NCBI RefSeq assembly: GCF_000019665.1
Contig: NC_010794.1
Location: 186,001-250,000 of the forward strand
Source of the DNA: Methylacidiphilum infernorum V4
GTDB lineage: Bacteria > Verrucomicrobiota > Verrucomicrobiia > Methylacidiphilales > Methylacidiphilaceae
DNA: 64,000 nucleotides
Direction of reading: 5' to 3'
This document shows positions 55,656-64,000 of this stretch, one piece after another; position 1 is the first letter of the stretch; each line of letters opens with the position of its first letter. Made by a program: the position numbers and the translations under genes. The notes beneath the pieces are model-generated. The model worked only from the letters and a program-made list of their open reading frames with translations. It had not been told where the DNA came from and did not search any database.

Positions 55656-55672
55656 TTGAGATAGCCTCCTTT

Positions 55673-56770
55673 TTAATGATGAAAGGGAAATTGTAAATGC
55701 CTCGTATCGGGAGAAGAAAAATTTTTGAATTTTTCCCTCAAAAAATCAGCTCTTAACTCGTCTCTTTCTTCCGAGGTCAGTTTTTTCTCATAAGCCATTT
55801 GCAAATGAGCAGGTTGTATCTTTATTAAACATTCATCGATGATCATTCTATTGTTTTCAGGAAACATGCCTAAATCAATGCCCAACCGGACAACGGATAA
55901 CAAATTTAACGTCTCCTTAGAAGATATTATATACGAATTTTGTAGAATGCCAAATGCTCTGCTTACCTGATCTAATATAAATTTTGGTTTTTCCTGTAAA
56001 AGTTTTTGCCTGGCATTTTCTTCATGTTGAATGATCTGGCTGATCACTTTGTGCAGTCTTTCCAGGATTTCTTCTTCACTTTCCCCAAGGGTCATTTGGT
56101 TGGAAATTTGAAATAAATTGCCAAGGGCCTCGGTTCCCTCTCCAAACAGTCCTCGGACAGCGAGACCTATTCTATTGACCGCTTTTACAATTTGGCTTAT
56201 TTGCTCGCTTAAGACAAGAGCAGGCAAGTGCATCATTGCCGATACTCTTAAACCTGTACCCACATTTGTGGGGCAAGCCGTCAAATAACCTATTTTTGGA
56301 GAAAAAGCAAACTCAAGCTTTTCATCGAGTTCATCATCAATTTTATCAGCAAGTCTCCAGGCTGCTTTGAGCTGTAATCCCGATTTAAATGTCTGTATCC
56401 GCAAATGATCTTCTTCATTAATCATGATGGATACGGATCGAGAGGCATTGATAACGACACCGCTTCCAATGTTTTTTGCTGCATGTTCCCTGCTGATCAG
56501 ATGTTCTTCCACAAGCACCTGTTTTTCCAGGGGCGAAAAACGATCCATCGAATCAATGATAGCGGCAGGTTTCACCTCGGCCAGAGAAGAGACCTCGGGA
56601 AGAGTCATAGATAATATTCTTATCCGTTCGTTTTTCCTCGCCCATCCGGGAAAGGGAAAGCGGTTTAAATTTCTTGCGATACGGACTCGGCTTGAGACAA
56701 CTATCTTGTTGTTACCTTCTCCAGACTGCAGCCATTCACTCGGAGAGGAGATCAAAGAATTTATTTTCAC
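55673..56770 (-). CDS. mcsB: Protein arginine kinase McsB
   Basis: McsB phosphorylates arginines in proteins, marking them for ClpC-ClpP. The 365-residue protein has the ATP:guanido phosphotransferase core: VVSSRVRIARNLNRFPFPGW near residue 25, then near residue 120 VINASRSVSIMINEEDHLRI, and the nucleophile-region signature LTACPTNVGTGLRVSAMMHL near residue 168 with the family Cys. The small N-terminal creatine-kinase domain is missing, as in McsB. It precedes clpC in one transcription unit, and an McsA-like partner is encoded at 14.7 kb. Confidence 0.93.
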   Translation of the reverse strand: MKINSLISSPSEWLQSGEGNNKIVVSSRVRIARNLNRFPFPGWARKNERIRILSMTLPEVSSLAEVKPAAIIDSMDRFSPLEKQVLVEEHLISREHAAKNIGSGVVINASRSVSIMINEEDHLRIQTFKSGLQLKAAWRLADKIDDELDEKLEFAFSPKIGYLTACPTNVGTGLRVSAMMHLPALVLSEQISQIVKAVNRIGLAVRGLFGEGTEALGNLFQISNQMTLGESEEEILERLHKVISQIIQHEENARQKLLQEKPKFILDQVSRAFGILQNSYIISSKETLNLLSVVRLGIDLGMFPENNRMIIDECLIKIQPAHLQMAYEKKLTSEERDELRADFLREKFKNFSSPDTRHLQFPFHH

Positions 56771-56849
56771 TTCAGAATAAAATAATTAAAGTAGGGGAAT
56801 TTCGCAATAACATCAACAACGTTTTGTGCAGGGAAAGAAAGCAACGATT

Positions 56850-58130
56850 TTATTTACTCTCTTTTCTAATGGTTATGGACGCGCCATGAGCGTCAAGGGA
56901 TTCAATTCGAGCAAAGGTTTCTAATAGGGAGGAAACTCTACAAAGAGCCTTTTTCGAATATTCGACGACACTGGTTTTTCTATAAAAATGAGACATTGTT
57001 AATCCGCTGAAAGATTTTGCCGCTCCTCCTGTAGGCAGAGTGTGGCTGGGACCGGCTAGGAAGTCTCCCGCGGCGACTGCAGAATAGGGGCCAAGATAGA
57101 TTGCTCCGCAATTTTTGAATTGAGCCAAGTATTTTTTGGCCCCTGGTATTTGTAGGCTCAAATGCTCAGGTGCAAAATCGTTAATCAACCCGATCCCTTC
57201 ATCAATAGAGCGAACTTGAACAAAGTAAGCATGATCGGTGAGAACCTCTTTGAGAATTTGCTGCCGCTTCAGGGAAGGAAGCTGTCGGTTGATCGCTCCG
57301 ATGACCGATTCCAAAAGCGAATTTTCAGGGCTGACAAACAAGATTTTGCTTGAAGGGCCGTGCTCGGCTTGGGCAAGGAGATCGGCGGCGATAAATTCAG
57401 GATTGGCTGGCCATGAAGCAAAGACCGCAATTTCGCTTGGTCCAGGCAAAAGATCAATGGATACGGGACCTATTACCTGCCTTTTAGCTTCAACGACGTA
57501 GGCATTCCCCGGCCCAAATATCTTTTCGACCTTTGGGATACTTTCCGTTCCATAGGCTAAAGCCCCTATAGCTTGAATGCCTCCTATCCTGTAAATTTCC
57601 GTGGCCCCGGAGTAAATGATTGAGAAATGAAGAATGGGATTAACGGGAGGAGGGCTACAAACGACTATTTCTTTGACTCCCGCAGCCTTGGCAAAACACA
57701 CCGTCATTAGAGCTGTCGAAATCAATGGAGCCGTCCCTCCGGGAACATATACCCCTATTCTCCTGAAAGGAGTATAGTATTCTCCGACCCGTGCACCCTC
57801 CCTGTTGGTAATGCTCCAGTTTTTAGGCTTGTTGGCTTTTGCAAAGCAAAGGATATTCCTTTTAGCCCAGCGCAGTGCATCGACTACATCTTTTGGAGGC
57901 TGAGGGGCTTTTTCAGTGATTCTAAATGCCCCGGGACTTATCGATTGCTTGTCAAACTGTTCTGTGTACAGGCTTACCGCTTTATCTCCGTTGCGAATAA
58001 TTTCTTCGAGGACTCTTCTTACGGTTTGTTCTATTTCCTTAGAAGGAAGGTAGAAGCGCGAAAGCCCCTTTTTTTCTTGCTGCCAATTCAAGTCGCCGAA
58101 ACGTAGAATCTTAAAATCGATCATTCCCAT
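56850..58130 (-). CDS. hisD: Histidinol dehydrogenase
   Basis: HisD oxidises histidinol to histidine in two steps with NAD and a zinc ion. The 426-residue protein has [20 protein letters not shown] near residue 135, [20 protein letters not shown] near residue 211, the zinc ligands in [10 protein letters not shown] near residue 255, and [20 protein letters not shown] near residue 321. Its start overlaps the end of guaA by 10 bases. Histidine genes are scattered: hisC is about 37 kb away. Confidence 0.95.
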   Translation of the reverse strand: MGMIDFKILRFGDLNWQQEKKGLSRFYLPSKEIEQTVRRVLEEIIRNGDKAVSLYTEQFDKQSISPGAFRITEKAPQPPKDVVDALRWAKRNILCFAKANKPKNWSITNREGARVGEYYTPFRRIGVYVPGGTAPLISTALMTVCFAKAAGVKEIVVCSPPPVNPILHFSIIYSGATEIYRIGGIQAIGALAYGTESIPKVEKIFGPGNAYVVEAKRQVIGPVSIDLLPGPSEIAVFASWPANPEFIAADLLAQAEHGPSSKILFVSPENSLLESVIGAINRQLPSLKRQQILKEVLTDHAYFVQVRSIDEGIGLINDFAPEHLSLQIPGAKKYLAQFKNCGAIYLGPYSAVAAGDFLAGPSHTLPTGGAAKSFSGLTMSHFYRKTSVVEYSKKALCRVSSLLETFARIESLDAHGASITIRKESK

Positions 58131-59683
58131 TCGATGGTTGCTGGAGGTTTTGAAGAAATGTCATAGACAACCCGGTTGACGCCTTCAACTTCATTGATGA
58201 TTTTGTTGGATATCTTCGATAAAAGATCTGGAGGCAACTTTACCCAATCCGCCGTCATGCCGTCAATGCTTTCCACGGCCCGTATCGCTATGGTAAAGTC
58301 GTAGGTTCTTCTATCTCCCATCACCCCGACAGATCGTACAGGCAAAAGCACGGCAAAAGCCTGCCAAATTTGTTCATAAAAACCGGCCTTTTTTATCTCC
58401 TCAACAACAATAGCATCAGCTTTTCTCAAGATGCGGAGGTTTTGTTCCCTGATAGGTGCAAGACAACGCACAGCCAATCCTGGTCCAGGAAAAGGATGCC
58501 TGTAAAGCAATTCGTGAGGGAGACCGAGCAAGAGCCCTACTTTTCTAACTTCGTCTTTAAATAGAAACCGGAGGGGTTCGATCAGTTCAAAGGGGATTTT
58601 CTTGGGCAATCCTCCTACGTTATGGTGACTCTTGATTAAGCAAGCCCCTTTTCTTCCAGATTGAGCACTTTCTATAATGTCTGGATAAAGTGTGCCTTGG
58701 GCTAAAAATTTTACTTCTCCGAAGCTTTGAGCAGCTTTTTCGAATACCCGAATAAAAAGACTGCCAATAATCTTCCTCTTTCTTTCGGGATCGGCAACAT
58801 TTTTCAGCCTATCGAGAAACTGTTGGGAAGCATCAAAGAGGTGGATTTTTAAACCGAGACTTTGTTGTAAAAGCTTCGTAATGGTTTCGGCTTCGTTTTG
58901 ACGGAGTAGTCCCGTATCGACAAAAAGAGGATAGAGTCTTTTCCCTACGGCTTTATGGACGAGGGCAGCGGTAACCGAGGAATCGACTCCACCGCTTATC
59001 CCTAGAATGACTTTTTCGTTTCCCACTTTTCGCCTGATTTCTTCGATGCTTTCTTCTATGAACGATCCTAGGTTCCAGTTTGGGATTGCCCGACAAATTT
59101 CAAAAAGAAAATTGGCCAGGATCTTTTCTCCATGCTCGGTGTGAGTAACTTCAGGATGGAATTGCAGGCCATAAATATTCTTTTTAAAATTGCAAGCTGC
59201 TGCATGGGGTTCATCGGCTGTAAAAGCGACAACTTCGAAATCCTTCGGTAACTCACTGACTCTATCTCCGTGACTATTCCATACCGTAAAGTGGGTAGGG
59301 AGTCCTTCGAATAAAGTTGCCTCTTTAATTATAGAAAGAGAAGAACGTCCATATTCTCCTTTGCCTCCTTTTTCTACTTTTCCACCCAAACAGGAGGCTA
59401 TCCACTGGTAACCATAACAAATACCCAGGATAGGAATCCCTAAATCGAGTATTCTTTTATCCAGGGTTGGAGACTCCTCTTCGAGAAGGCTTGATGGTCC
59501 TCCCGAAAGGATAACGCCCACTGGAGCAATGTTGAGCAAATCTTGAAAAGGGCTATCCCAAGGAACAATCACAGAGAATACCCCAAGATCCCTGATTCGA
59601 CGCGCAATAAGCTGGGTATATTGGGAACCAAAATCGATTATAGCTACACAGCCCTTTTCAGGAAGAAGCTTTGACTTTCTCAT
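58121..59683 (-). CDS. guaA: GMP synthase (glutamine-hydrolysing)
   Basis: GuaA aminates XMP to GMP. The 520-residue protein has an N-terminal class I glutamine amidotransferase with the Cys nucleophile in [11 protein letters not shown] near residue 85 and the His-Glu pair in [15 protein letters not shown] near residue 172. The ATP-pyrophosphatase domain follows with [20 protein letters not shown] near residue 224. The C-terminal dimerisation domain ends KPPATIEWE, the canonical tail. It follows the IMP dehydrogenase gene, giving the two-step IMP to GMP path, and overlaps hisD. Confidence 0.97.
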   Translation of the reverse strand: MRKSKLLPEKGCVAIIDFGSQYTQLIARRIRDLGVFSVIVPWDSPFQDLLNIAPVGVILSGGPSSLLEEESPTLDKRILDLGIPILGICYGYQWIASCLGGKVEKGGKGEYGRSSLSIIKEATLFEGLPTHFTVWNSHGDRVSELPKDFEVVAFTADEPHAAACNFKKNIYGLQFHPEVTHTEHGEKILANFLFEICRAIPNWNLGSFIEESIEEIRRKVGNEKVILGISGGVDSSVTAALVHKAVGKRLYPLFVDTGLLRQNEAETITKLLQQSLGLKIHLFDASQQFLDRLKNVADPERKRKIIGSLFIRVFEKAAQSFGEVKFLAQGTLYPDIIESAQSGRKGACLIKSHHNVGGLPKKIPFELIEPLRFLFKDEVRKVGLLLGLPHELLYRHPFPGPGLAVRCLAPIREQNLRILRKADAIVVEEIKKAGFYEQIWQAFAVLLPVRSVGVMGDRRTYDFTIAIRAVESIDGMTADWVKLPPDLLSKISNKIINEVEGVNRVVYDISSKPPATIEWE

Positions 59684-59794
59684 TATTTGCTATCTTAAAC
59701 TCTCTTTCTACATGAGAAGAGGCTTATATAGGCTTTGATGACCCCGTTGCCTTTATAAAATGCCCTCTTATTCACTTTGTTAGCCCCCCGAGTT

Positions 59795-59824
59795 GGCTTT
59801 TTTTGTGTTGGCAAGAAAAAAGCC
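59795..59824 (-). terminator. Possible terminator hairpin between guaB3 and guaA
   Basis: GGCTTTTTT pairs with AAAAAAGCC across an 11-base loop, located 13 bases past the IMP dehydrogenase stop on the minus strand. The stem is mostly A-T and there is no separate U run, so attenuation between the genes is possible but weak. Confidence 0.35.
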
Positions 59825-59836
59825 CTCTCCCCCTTC

Positions 59837-61012
59837 TTATCGACCCATGCCGACGGATTGAATCATTTGGAATAGCTTGCCTTCAGATTGGATGCTTGGA
59901 GCAATAATGATCTCGGTTTCCTGAAATTGCCTGATATTCATTGCCCCAACATTGCCCATGGAGGTAGCAAGCGCACCAACCAGATTTTGAGATCCATCAT
60001 CAACCGTAGCCGGCCCATAAAGAATCTGTGAAAGGGGCCCGGAAATACCCATGCGGATTAATGTCCCACGAGGCAGATTGGCATGAGGAGTAGCCATTCC
60101 CCAATGGCATCCTTTGCCGGGAGCTTCTTCTGCCCGGGCAAAAGCCGATCCAATCATTACCGCATCCGCCCCGCAAGCTATCGCCTTGCATAGATCTCCT
60201 CCCCTGCGCATGCCTCCATCGGTAATGATGGGCACATAACGGCCCGTTTTTTTGAAATAGGCATCTCTTGCTGCGGCAGCATCAACCGTTGCCGTCACTT
60301 GGGGTACTCCTATTCCCAGGACTCCTCTCGATGTGCATGCAGCTCCTGGTCCAACCCCGATTAAAACACCACAAACACCGCATTCCATCAGCTCAAGAAC
60401 GACATTGTAAGTAACCGCGTTGCCTACGAGGACGGGAATATGCATGTTTTTGCAGAACTGCTTTAAATCAAGGGTCTTATACCGAGATGAAATATGCCTG
60501 ACCGTGCTCACGGTCGATTGAACCACGTAGAGATCGGCTCCAGCTTCTTGTGCTATGTACCCGTAGGCTTCAGCTTTTTGAGGTATGGAAGAAACTGCTG
60601 CTAGGGCATTTGCTCTTTTAAGCTCTTCGATTCTTAAAGCAATAAGTTTTTCTTGAACAGGGGCAGAGTATATTTTTTGCAGGAACTCCGTAACCTTGTT
60701 TTGATCGCATTTGATGATTTCTTCGATCACCTCTTGGGGGTTTTCATACCGCGTCTGAATTCCTTCCAAGTTAATCACTCCAATACCCCCAAGCCGACTC
60801 ATTTCGGTACAAAATTTGGGATCTGTAACTCCATCCATTGCGCTGGCAAGAATGGGAATTTTAAGTTTGATCGTTTTCCCCGAAGGATGCGTAATTTCAA
60901 AGCTGGTATCAACCTCTTCTGGATTAATCGTTACATCTCCTGGAACCAATGAAATCTCGTCAAAACCGTAACAGACTCTGGCTTTTCGATTTCTTCCTAT
61001 CCACATGCCCAT
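59837..61012 (-). CDS. IMP dehydrogenase, GuaB3-type (no CBS domains)
   Basis: This enzyme oxidises IMP to XMP with NAD, or is a GuaB3-type relative. The 391-residue protein is a TIM barrel with the substrate/NAD loop [20 protein letters not shown] near residue 215 (catalytic Cys), [20 protein letters not shown] near residue 251 and [20 protein letters not shown]. The CBS (Bateman) pair of ordinary IMPDHs is absent and the length of about 390 residues matches the GuaB3 class known from actinobacteria and cyanobacteria. guaA downstream supports a role in GMP synthesis. Confidence 0.88.
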   Translation of the reverse strand: MGMWIGRNRKARVCYGFDEISLVPGDVTINPEEVDTSFEITHPSGKTIKLKIPILASAMDGVTDPKFCTEMSRLGGIGVINLEGIQTRYENPQEVIEEIIKCDQNKVTEFLQKIYSAPVQEKLIALRIEELKRANALAAVSSIPQKAEAYGYIAQEAGADLYVVQSTVSTVRHISSRYKTLDLKQFCKNMHIPVLVGNAVTYNVVLELMECGVCGVLIGVGPGAACTSRGVLGIGVPQVTATVDAAAARDAYFKKTGRYVPIITDGGMRRGGDLCKAIACGADAVMIGSAFARAEEAPGKGCHWGMATPHANLPRGTLIRMGISGPLSQILYGPATVDDGSQNLVGALATSMGNVGAMNIRQFQETEIIIAPSIQSEGKLFQMIQSVGMGR

Positions 61013-61032
61013 TTTATGACCTCCGATACAAA

Positions 61033-61257
61033 TTAAACTCTAAGTTCAACATTTTGAATAGCATTACACCTTGGACAGCGTAACGTGATTTGTCCCGGTT
61101 CAAGTTCGATTTTTTCTTTACAGAACCGACAAATAAAAATGCGCCGCCTCTCCAAGCGACGCCTTTTGGAATAAAAAAGAAACCACAAAATAAAAATAAA
61201 AGCAAGTGAAAGAGTGGAATAGAAAAAAAAAGCTTCGGGTAAGGTAATCCGCATCAT
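61033..61257 (-). CDS. Small membrane protein with C-terminal zinc ribbon
   Basis: The 74-residue protein has one N-terminal membrane span (FFFYSTLSLAFIFILWFLFY, near residue 10), a basic stretch (SKRRRLERRR), and two CxxC pairs (CRFC and CPRC) forming a zinc ribbon. The start overlaps the end of the TonB-like gene by 4 bases, and it lies 20 bases before the IMP dehydrogenase gene. Function unknown. The ribbon would face the cytoplasm, given the positive-inside rule. Confidence 0.75.
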   Translation of the reverse strand: MMRITLPEAFFFYSTLSLAFIFILWFLFYSKRRRLERRRIFICRFCKEKIELEPGQITLRCPRCNAIQNVELRV

Positions 61258-62051
61258 GGAACATAACCCCTTTGACTTTCAAACTGATTACTGTAACTCC
61301 AGAATATTTTTATCTTGCCCCATATGTTCCTTCTGTACAGGGGGTCTGCAGAAAAACGAAGACTGCGGGCTTCAGTCAATGCCAATAGATCGGCCTGTTC
61401 ATTGCCGCAGCTTTCTTCAAGAAGAACGTGGTCAACTATTCCTTCCGGATCGACGGATACGACGATAGTAGTGGTTCGGGCTTCAGATAAAAGATTCGTA
61501 TTTATCCTGGGGAGTTTCCAGCCAGAAACCAGTCTTGCTTGTAAAGGTTCATCTAAGAGTGCAGTTGATTGTTTAGCTATGTTGGGCAGTAGCTTTGAAA
61601 AAGAGGGTTTTTCCTTGGATAAAGGGAAAAAAGTCTTTGCCGATTCGTTAAGATTGGATTCTGCGGTTTTAAAAAACTCCAGTTCTTTTTCTGTGGGGAT
61701 GGAAGAAGGGCTGGGAACATCGTTACTTGATGGTAAAGCTAAAGGTTGGATCGGGCTCAATCTTTTATGGGATGGTTCCCTGGGATGGATTAAGGAAACC
61801 GGATCCCTGTATTTCAAAAGAAAATTGACTCTATCTTTTAAAAAAGGATCGACAAGGGCAGAATCAGGGGAAAATACGAATACCCTGCTTCTAGGAATGG
61901 GTTCAACCAGGGGGGGAACATAAGTGACCTTGCAAAAAAGAAGAAAAAAAAGGTGAAAGAAGACTGAAAAAATCAGCCAAAACAAAATAGAGGAAGTTCT
62001 TATTTCCAACGATCGGCTGAAGGTTTTTCCTTGTAAGTTAATGTTCTGCAT
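61254..62051 (-). CDS. TonB-like energy-transducer protein
   Basis: The 265-residue protein has a membrane span (SILFWLIFSVFFHLFFLLFC, residues 21-40), a Pro/Ser-rich stretch, and a C-terminal domain (TTIVVSVDPEGIVDHVLLEE near residue 194) with the beta strands of TonB/TolA C-terminal domains (VDPEGxVxxVxLExSxG... LxLTEARSLRF). The gene sits directly downstream of exbB and exbD, overlapping exbD by 14 bases, so it should transmit their proton-driven motion. No receptor gene lies beside it. Confidence 0.75.
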   Translation of the reverse strand: MQNINLQGKTFSRSLEIRTSSILFWLIFSVFFHLFFLLFCKVTYVPPLVEPIPRSRVFVFSPDSALVDPFLKDRVNFLLKYRDPVSLIHPREPSHKRLSPIQPLALPSSNDVPSPSSIPTEKELEFFKTAESNLNESAKTFFPLSKEKPSFSKLLPNIAKQSTALLDEPLQARLVSGWKLPRINTNLLSEARTTTIVVSVDPEGIVDHVLLEESCGNEQADLLALTEARSLRFSADPLYRRNIWGKIKIFWSYSNQFESQRGYVP

Positions 62052-62490
62052 CGGGTTGGGTGGCGAGTAAAACGGAAAGGTTTTGAGCCAAGAAAAGATT
62101 GGTCAGTTCTATAATACAGGCTTGGGGGACTTCTTTGTCGGCCTTGATAATAACCATCTGGTTTGGATGCTGGGATGCAAGAAGAGGGATCATTTTTTTT
62201 AACTCATCAAGGCTGACCTCTTGATCGTTGATGTAGAAAAGAGCAGCTCTTTTCGTTGCCGTGTTTGAGGGAAATTCATTTTTTTCCGGTTCAAGAAAAA
62301 CAGAAACAATCAAGTTACTTAAAGGAACACTTATTCCAAAAGGACTTTTAGGTAATTCGACAACGATGCCCGGTAAAGTAATAAAAGAAGAACCAACCAA
62401 GAAGAAAAAAAGGAGCAAAAGCACGACATTAACAAGAGGCACAAAGTTAATTGTGCCTGTCATAAGGTTCAGTCTTGGGCGTAATTTCAT
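62038..62490 (-). CDS. exbD: ExbD/TolR biopolymer transport protein with Asn at the usual Asp site
   Basis: ExbD pairs with ExbB to form a proton-driven motor. The 150-residue protein has one N-terminal membrane span (INFVPLVNVVLLLLFFFLVG, residues 14-33) and a periplasmic domain with a Lys/Ile-rich C-terminal half (QHPNQMVIIKADKEVPQACI). In E. coli ExbD the membrane Asp (Asp25) lies in the pattern TPFIDV. The aligned residue here is Asn21 (codon AAT). A proton could still be carried by another residue, or this is an unusual ExbD subfamily. It overlaps exbB by 44 bases. Confidence 0.87.
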   Translation of the reverse strand: MKLRPRLNLMTGTINFVPLVNVVLLLLFFFLVGSSFITLPGIVVELPKSPFGISVPLSNLIVSVFLEPEKNEFPSNTATKRAALFYINDQEVSLDELKKMIPLLASQHPNQMVIIKADKEVPQACIIELTNLFLAQNLSVLLATQPDAEH

Positions 62491-63217
62491 GGGCTTGGTC
62501 TTCTTCTTCCAAAACTTGGTTGTTTTGCCATCGGTATTCTATGATAGCGTGAATCAGTTCTGTGGAAACTCTTTCAATGTCTCCAAGAATAGCCGAAAGC
62601 CGGGTAATCAAAAAATTATATGCAATTTGGGTGGGGATGGCAACGGATATCCCCGCAGCGGTACTCACCAAAGCCATCCATATCCCGGACGCCAAATCGG
62701 TTACCGATACCGCTCCTGAGGCCCTGTTCATTGCTAGGAAAGCCTCGATCATTCCATTGACCGTTCCCAGTAAACCGAGTAGGGGGCTGATCGATGCAAT
62801 AGTTGAAAGAATAGGAAGGTGGGCTTCAAGCCGAGGGATTTCAAGTTGGGCTGCATTTTGAGCCGCTTCCCTCAATTCTGATAAGGGAAGATAATGAAAT
62901 AGAAGGATTTGTCGTATAACTCTCCCCACAGGACCATGAAAAGAAGAAGATCTCAGGAGAGCCTCATCGAAATTGCCTTTAAAGATCAAGTTTTTAATCC
63001 CAGGTAGCGTTTCTTCAACAGCTAGCTCCGATTTCCGGTAGGTAACAAGCCTTTCAAAAAATACGGCTAGGGCTAAAATGCTGCAAAAGAGAATCGGCCA
63101 CATGATTAGCCCCCCTTTATGGACAATGTCAAAAAGTGACATGGCCTCGGGAACGACTCGGGGATTTTGCTTCGCCGCTAAGAAAAGCTGATTATATAAG
63201 AGGAAGGCCACTTTCAT
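62447..63217 (-). CDS. exbB: MotA/TolQ/ExbB proton channel protein
   Basis: ExbB forms the pentameric channel around ExbD. From ATG 63217 the 256-residue protein has three membrane spans: MWPILFCSILALAVFFERLV near residue 40, HLPILSTIASISPLLGLLGT near residue 134, and WMALVSTAAGISVAIPTQIA near residue 178. The conserved TVNGMIEAF segment follows the second span. AGGA lies 7 bases before the ATG. A TTG at 63283 would add 22 basic residues and is less likely. A later ATG at 63142 is also possible. Confidence 0.88.
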   Translation of the reverse strand: MKVAFLLYNQLFLAAKQNPRVVPEAMSLFDIVHKGGLIMWPILFCSILALAVFFERLVTYRKSELAVEETLPGIKNLIFKGNFDEALLRSSSFHGPVGRVIRQILLFHYLPLSELREAAQNAAQLEIPRLEAHLPILSTIASISPLLGLLGTVNGMIEAFLAMNRASGAVSVTDLASGIWMALVSTAAGISVAIPTQIAYNFLITRLSAILGDIERVSTELIHAIIEYRWQNNQVLEEEDQAHEITPKTEPYDRHN

Positions 63218-63332
63218 CGTCTTTCCTAAGGCTGTTTTTATTATTGGAGTTTGTCGTTGCCTTTGTGCATTGCGGTGCCTCAAGTTTTAAAAAAAGCAGC
63301 GGATTAAAAAGATCGTAGTCCATACCCGGTGG

Positions 63333-63857
63333 TTACCAAATAAAAGATTTGACTTGAGCTACAATAGTATTATTTCTCAAAACGGAAAATCTCCAGGCAA
63401 AAACGGTGCCGTTGGTAAAGTAAGTATCCCCAATGACTTTAAAAATCGAATCGATCGCTCCATGAGCCTTAGGATAATAAATGGATTGGGACCATGTTTG
63501 TTCTTTAGTGTTCAGTTGCCTGAATTCAAATCGAGCAGTGAGCGGTTCTGCTTGTCCTCCTTTTTTCCATGCAATGATATAAATTTGGCCTGATCGAGCC
63601 CGAAAGTCCGAAGGGACGATCGCCCCCCAATTCCAATAGGCTCTTTCATATATCAAGGATTGCAACCCACCAGCCTTGAGTTTTTTATCGTTGAGAATTT
63701 CCAGCACCTTGATTATTTTAATTTTTTTATCTGGAATATAGGGCTCTTGCCCGTTCTTGGGATCGTTTTCCGGCTCTCCAAGGGAACGAGGGGTATATAC
63801 AACGAAAGAAAAAAGCAGAAGAAAAAAGAAATATTTTATGAAGCTTGAAAAAGACAT
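63333..63857 (-). CDS. Secreted hypothetical protein
   Basis: The 174-residue protein starts with a signal peptide (MSFSSFIKYFFFLLLFSFVV, probable cut near residue 26). The mature part mixes beta strands and aromatic residues, with RAYWNWGAIVPSDFRARSGQ and IYIIAWKKGGQAEPLTARFE. I do not recognise a family. It begins 49 bases upstream of exbB on the same strand (its stop is at 63333, the TTG alternative start of exbB at 63283), so it may be expressed with the ExbB-ExbD-TonB set. Confidence 0.65.
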   Translation of the reverse strand: MSFSSFIKYFFFLLLFSFVVYTPRSLGEPENDPKNGQEPYIPDKKIKIIKVLEILNDKKLKAGGLQSLIYERAYWNWGAIVPSDFRARSGQIYIIAWKKGGQAEPLTARFEFRQLNTKEQTWSQSIYYPKAHGAIDSIFKVIGDTYFTNGTVFAWRFSVLRNNTIVAQVKSFIW

Positions 63858-63894
63858 AAGAACAATAAATTCGATATTAAAGTCAATATAATTT

Positions 63895-64000
63895 TTATGT
63901 TATCTCGTTCAGGGTGTCTGTCGATAATTTTTGTGCTTTTTCTTTGGTATACCCATAGCCATCGACAACGATACAGAACTCACCCTTTATTTTTATTTCT
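63895..64000 (-). CDS. rsmI: C-terminal end of an RsmI-like 16S rRNA methyltransferase (partial)
   Basis: An open minus frame enters the window at 64000 and stops with TAA at 63895. It reads IKGEFCIVVDGYGYTKEKAQ and then KLSTDTLNEIT. The KGEFCIVVDG segment resembles the KGEF(V/T)(L/I)VI(E)G strand near the end of RsmI, the enzyme that methylates the ribose of C1402 in 16S rRNA. Only 34 codons are visible, so the call is tentative. Confidence 0.5.
   Translation of the reverse strand, partial: EIKIKGEFCIVVDGYGYTKEKAQKLSTDTLNEIT

Noticed and set aside
1-64000. CRISPR array, prophage or complete defence system
   Set aside because: No regularly spaced direct repeats, cas genes, phage structural genes or paired toxin-antitoxin genes were seen.

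Overview
The window looks like chromosomal DNA from a Gram-negative bacterium of the Verrucomicrobiota, most likely a Methylacidiphilum-like acidophile. This is an inference from gene content and protein style. No methane-oxidation or rRNA gene is present to prove it. Supporting signs are an outer-membrane outfit (lpxA, the LolCD lipoprotein exporter, ExbB/ExbD/TonB-like proteins, an RND pump), a McsA/McsB/ClpC set outside the Firmicutes, a GuaB3-type IMP dehydrogenase and a split complex I locus. Most of the window is ordinary housekeeping DNA with short gaps and many overlapping genes.

Layout. 1-7.0 kb: the end of glmS, plsY-gpsA (glycerophospholipid entry), aroC, then an aroK-proC-methyltransferase-thioredoxin operon facing a CDF metal exporter. 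7.2-12.0 kb: an accessory patch with a small secreted Cys protein, a decayed TnpB tail, an HNH-type zinc protein and a large secreted beta-propeller/phosphoesterase fusion. 12.2-20.2 kb: tRNA-Arg(TCG), gnd-rpiB, mcsA, and the hisC-tyrA-lolC-lolD-ilvE run. 20.2-21.3 kb: a gene-free island with insertion-sequence debris (a second TnpB tail, IS605-like 3' hairpins, a probable DDE transposase fragment). 21.3-31.2 kb: a LMW-phosphatase gene, then nuoBCDEFGH without nuoA or nuoI-N, and a CysJ-like diflavin reductase.

31.2-46.3 kb: an L,D-transpeptidase divergent from a Trp/Tyr/Gly-rich membrane protein, miaA-hflX-lpxA, a sigma-70 factor with apt, cysK, a metallophosphatase, a family 9 glycosyltransferase, a four-repeat HNH-associated-repeat protein, a GluR0-like glutamate-receptor potassium channel, and a beta-hydroxyacid dehydrogenase. 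46.5-53.1 kb: RND permease and adaptor with a small overlapping gene, a ketopantoate-reductase-like gene and a lipoprotein. 53.1-64 kb, all on the minus strand: exbB-exbD-tonB-like-zinc ribbon-guaB3, guaA-hisD, mcsB-clpC, with a secreted protein and the end of an rsmI-like gene upstream.

Themes. Purine synthesis (guaB3, guaA, apt), aromatic and histidine synthesis (aroC, aroK, tyrA, hisC, hisD) and envelope biogenesis dominate. No complete defence system, prophage or CRISPR array is visible. The best leads are the GluR0-like channel, an ExbD with Asn in place of the usual membrane Asp, the arginine-phosphorylation proteolysis set, the repeat protein with its own promoter, and the TnpB relics.
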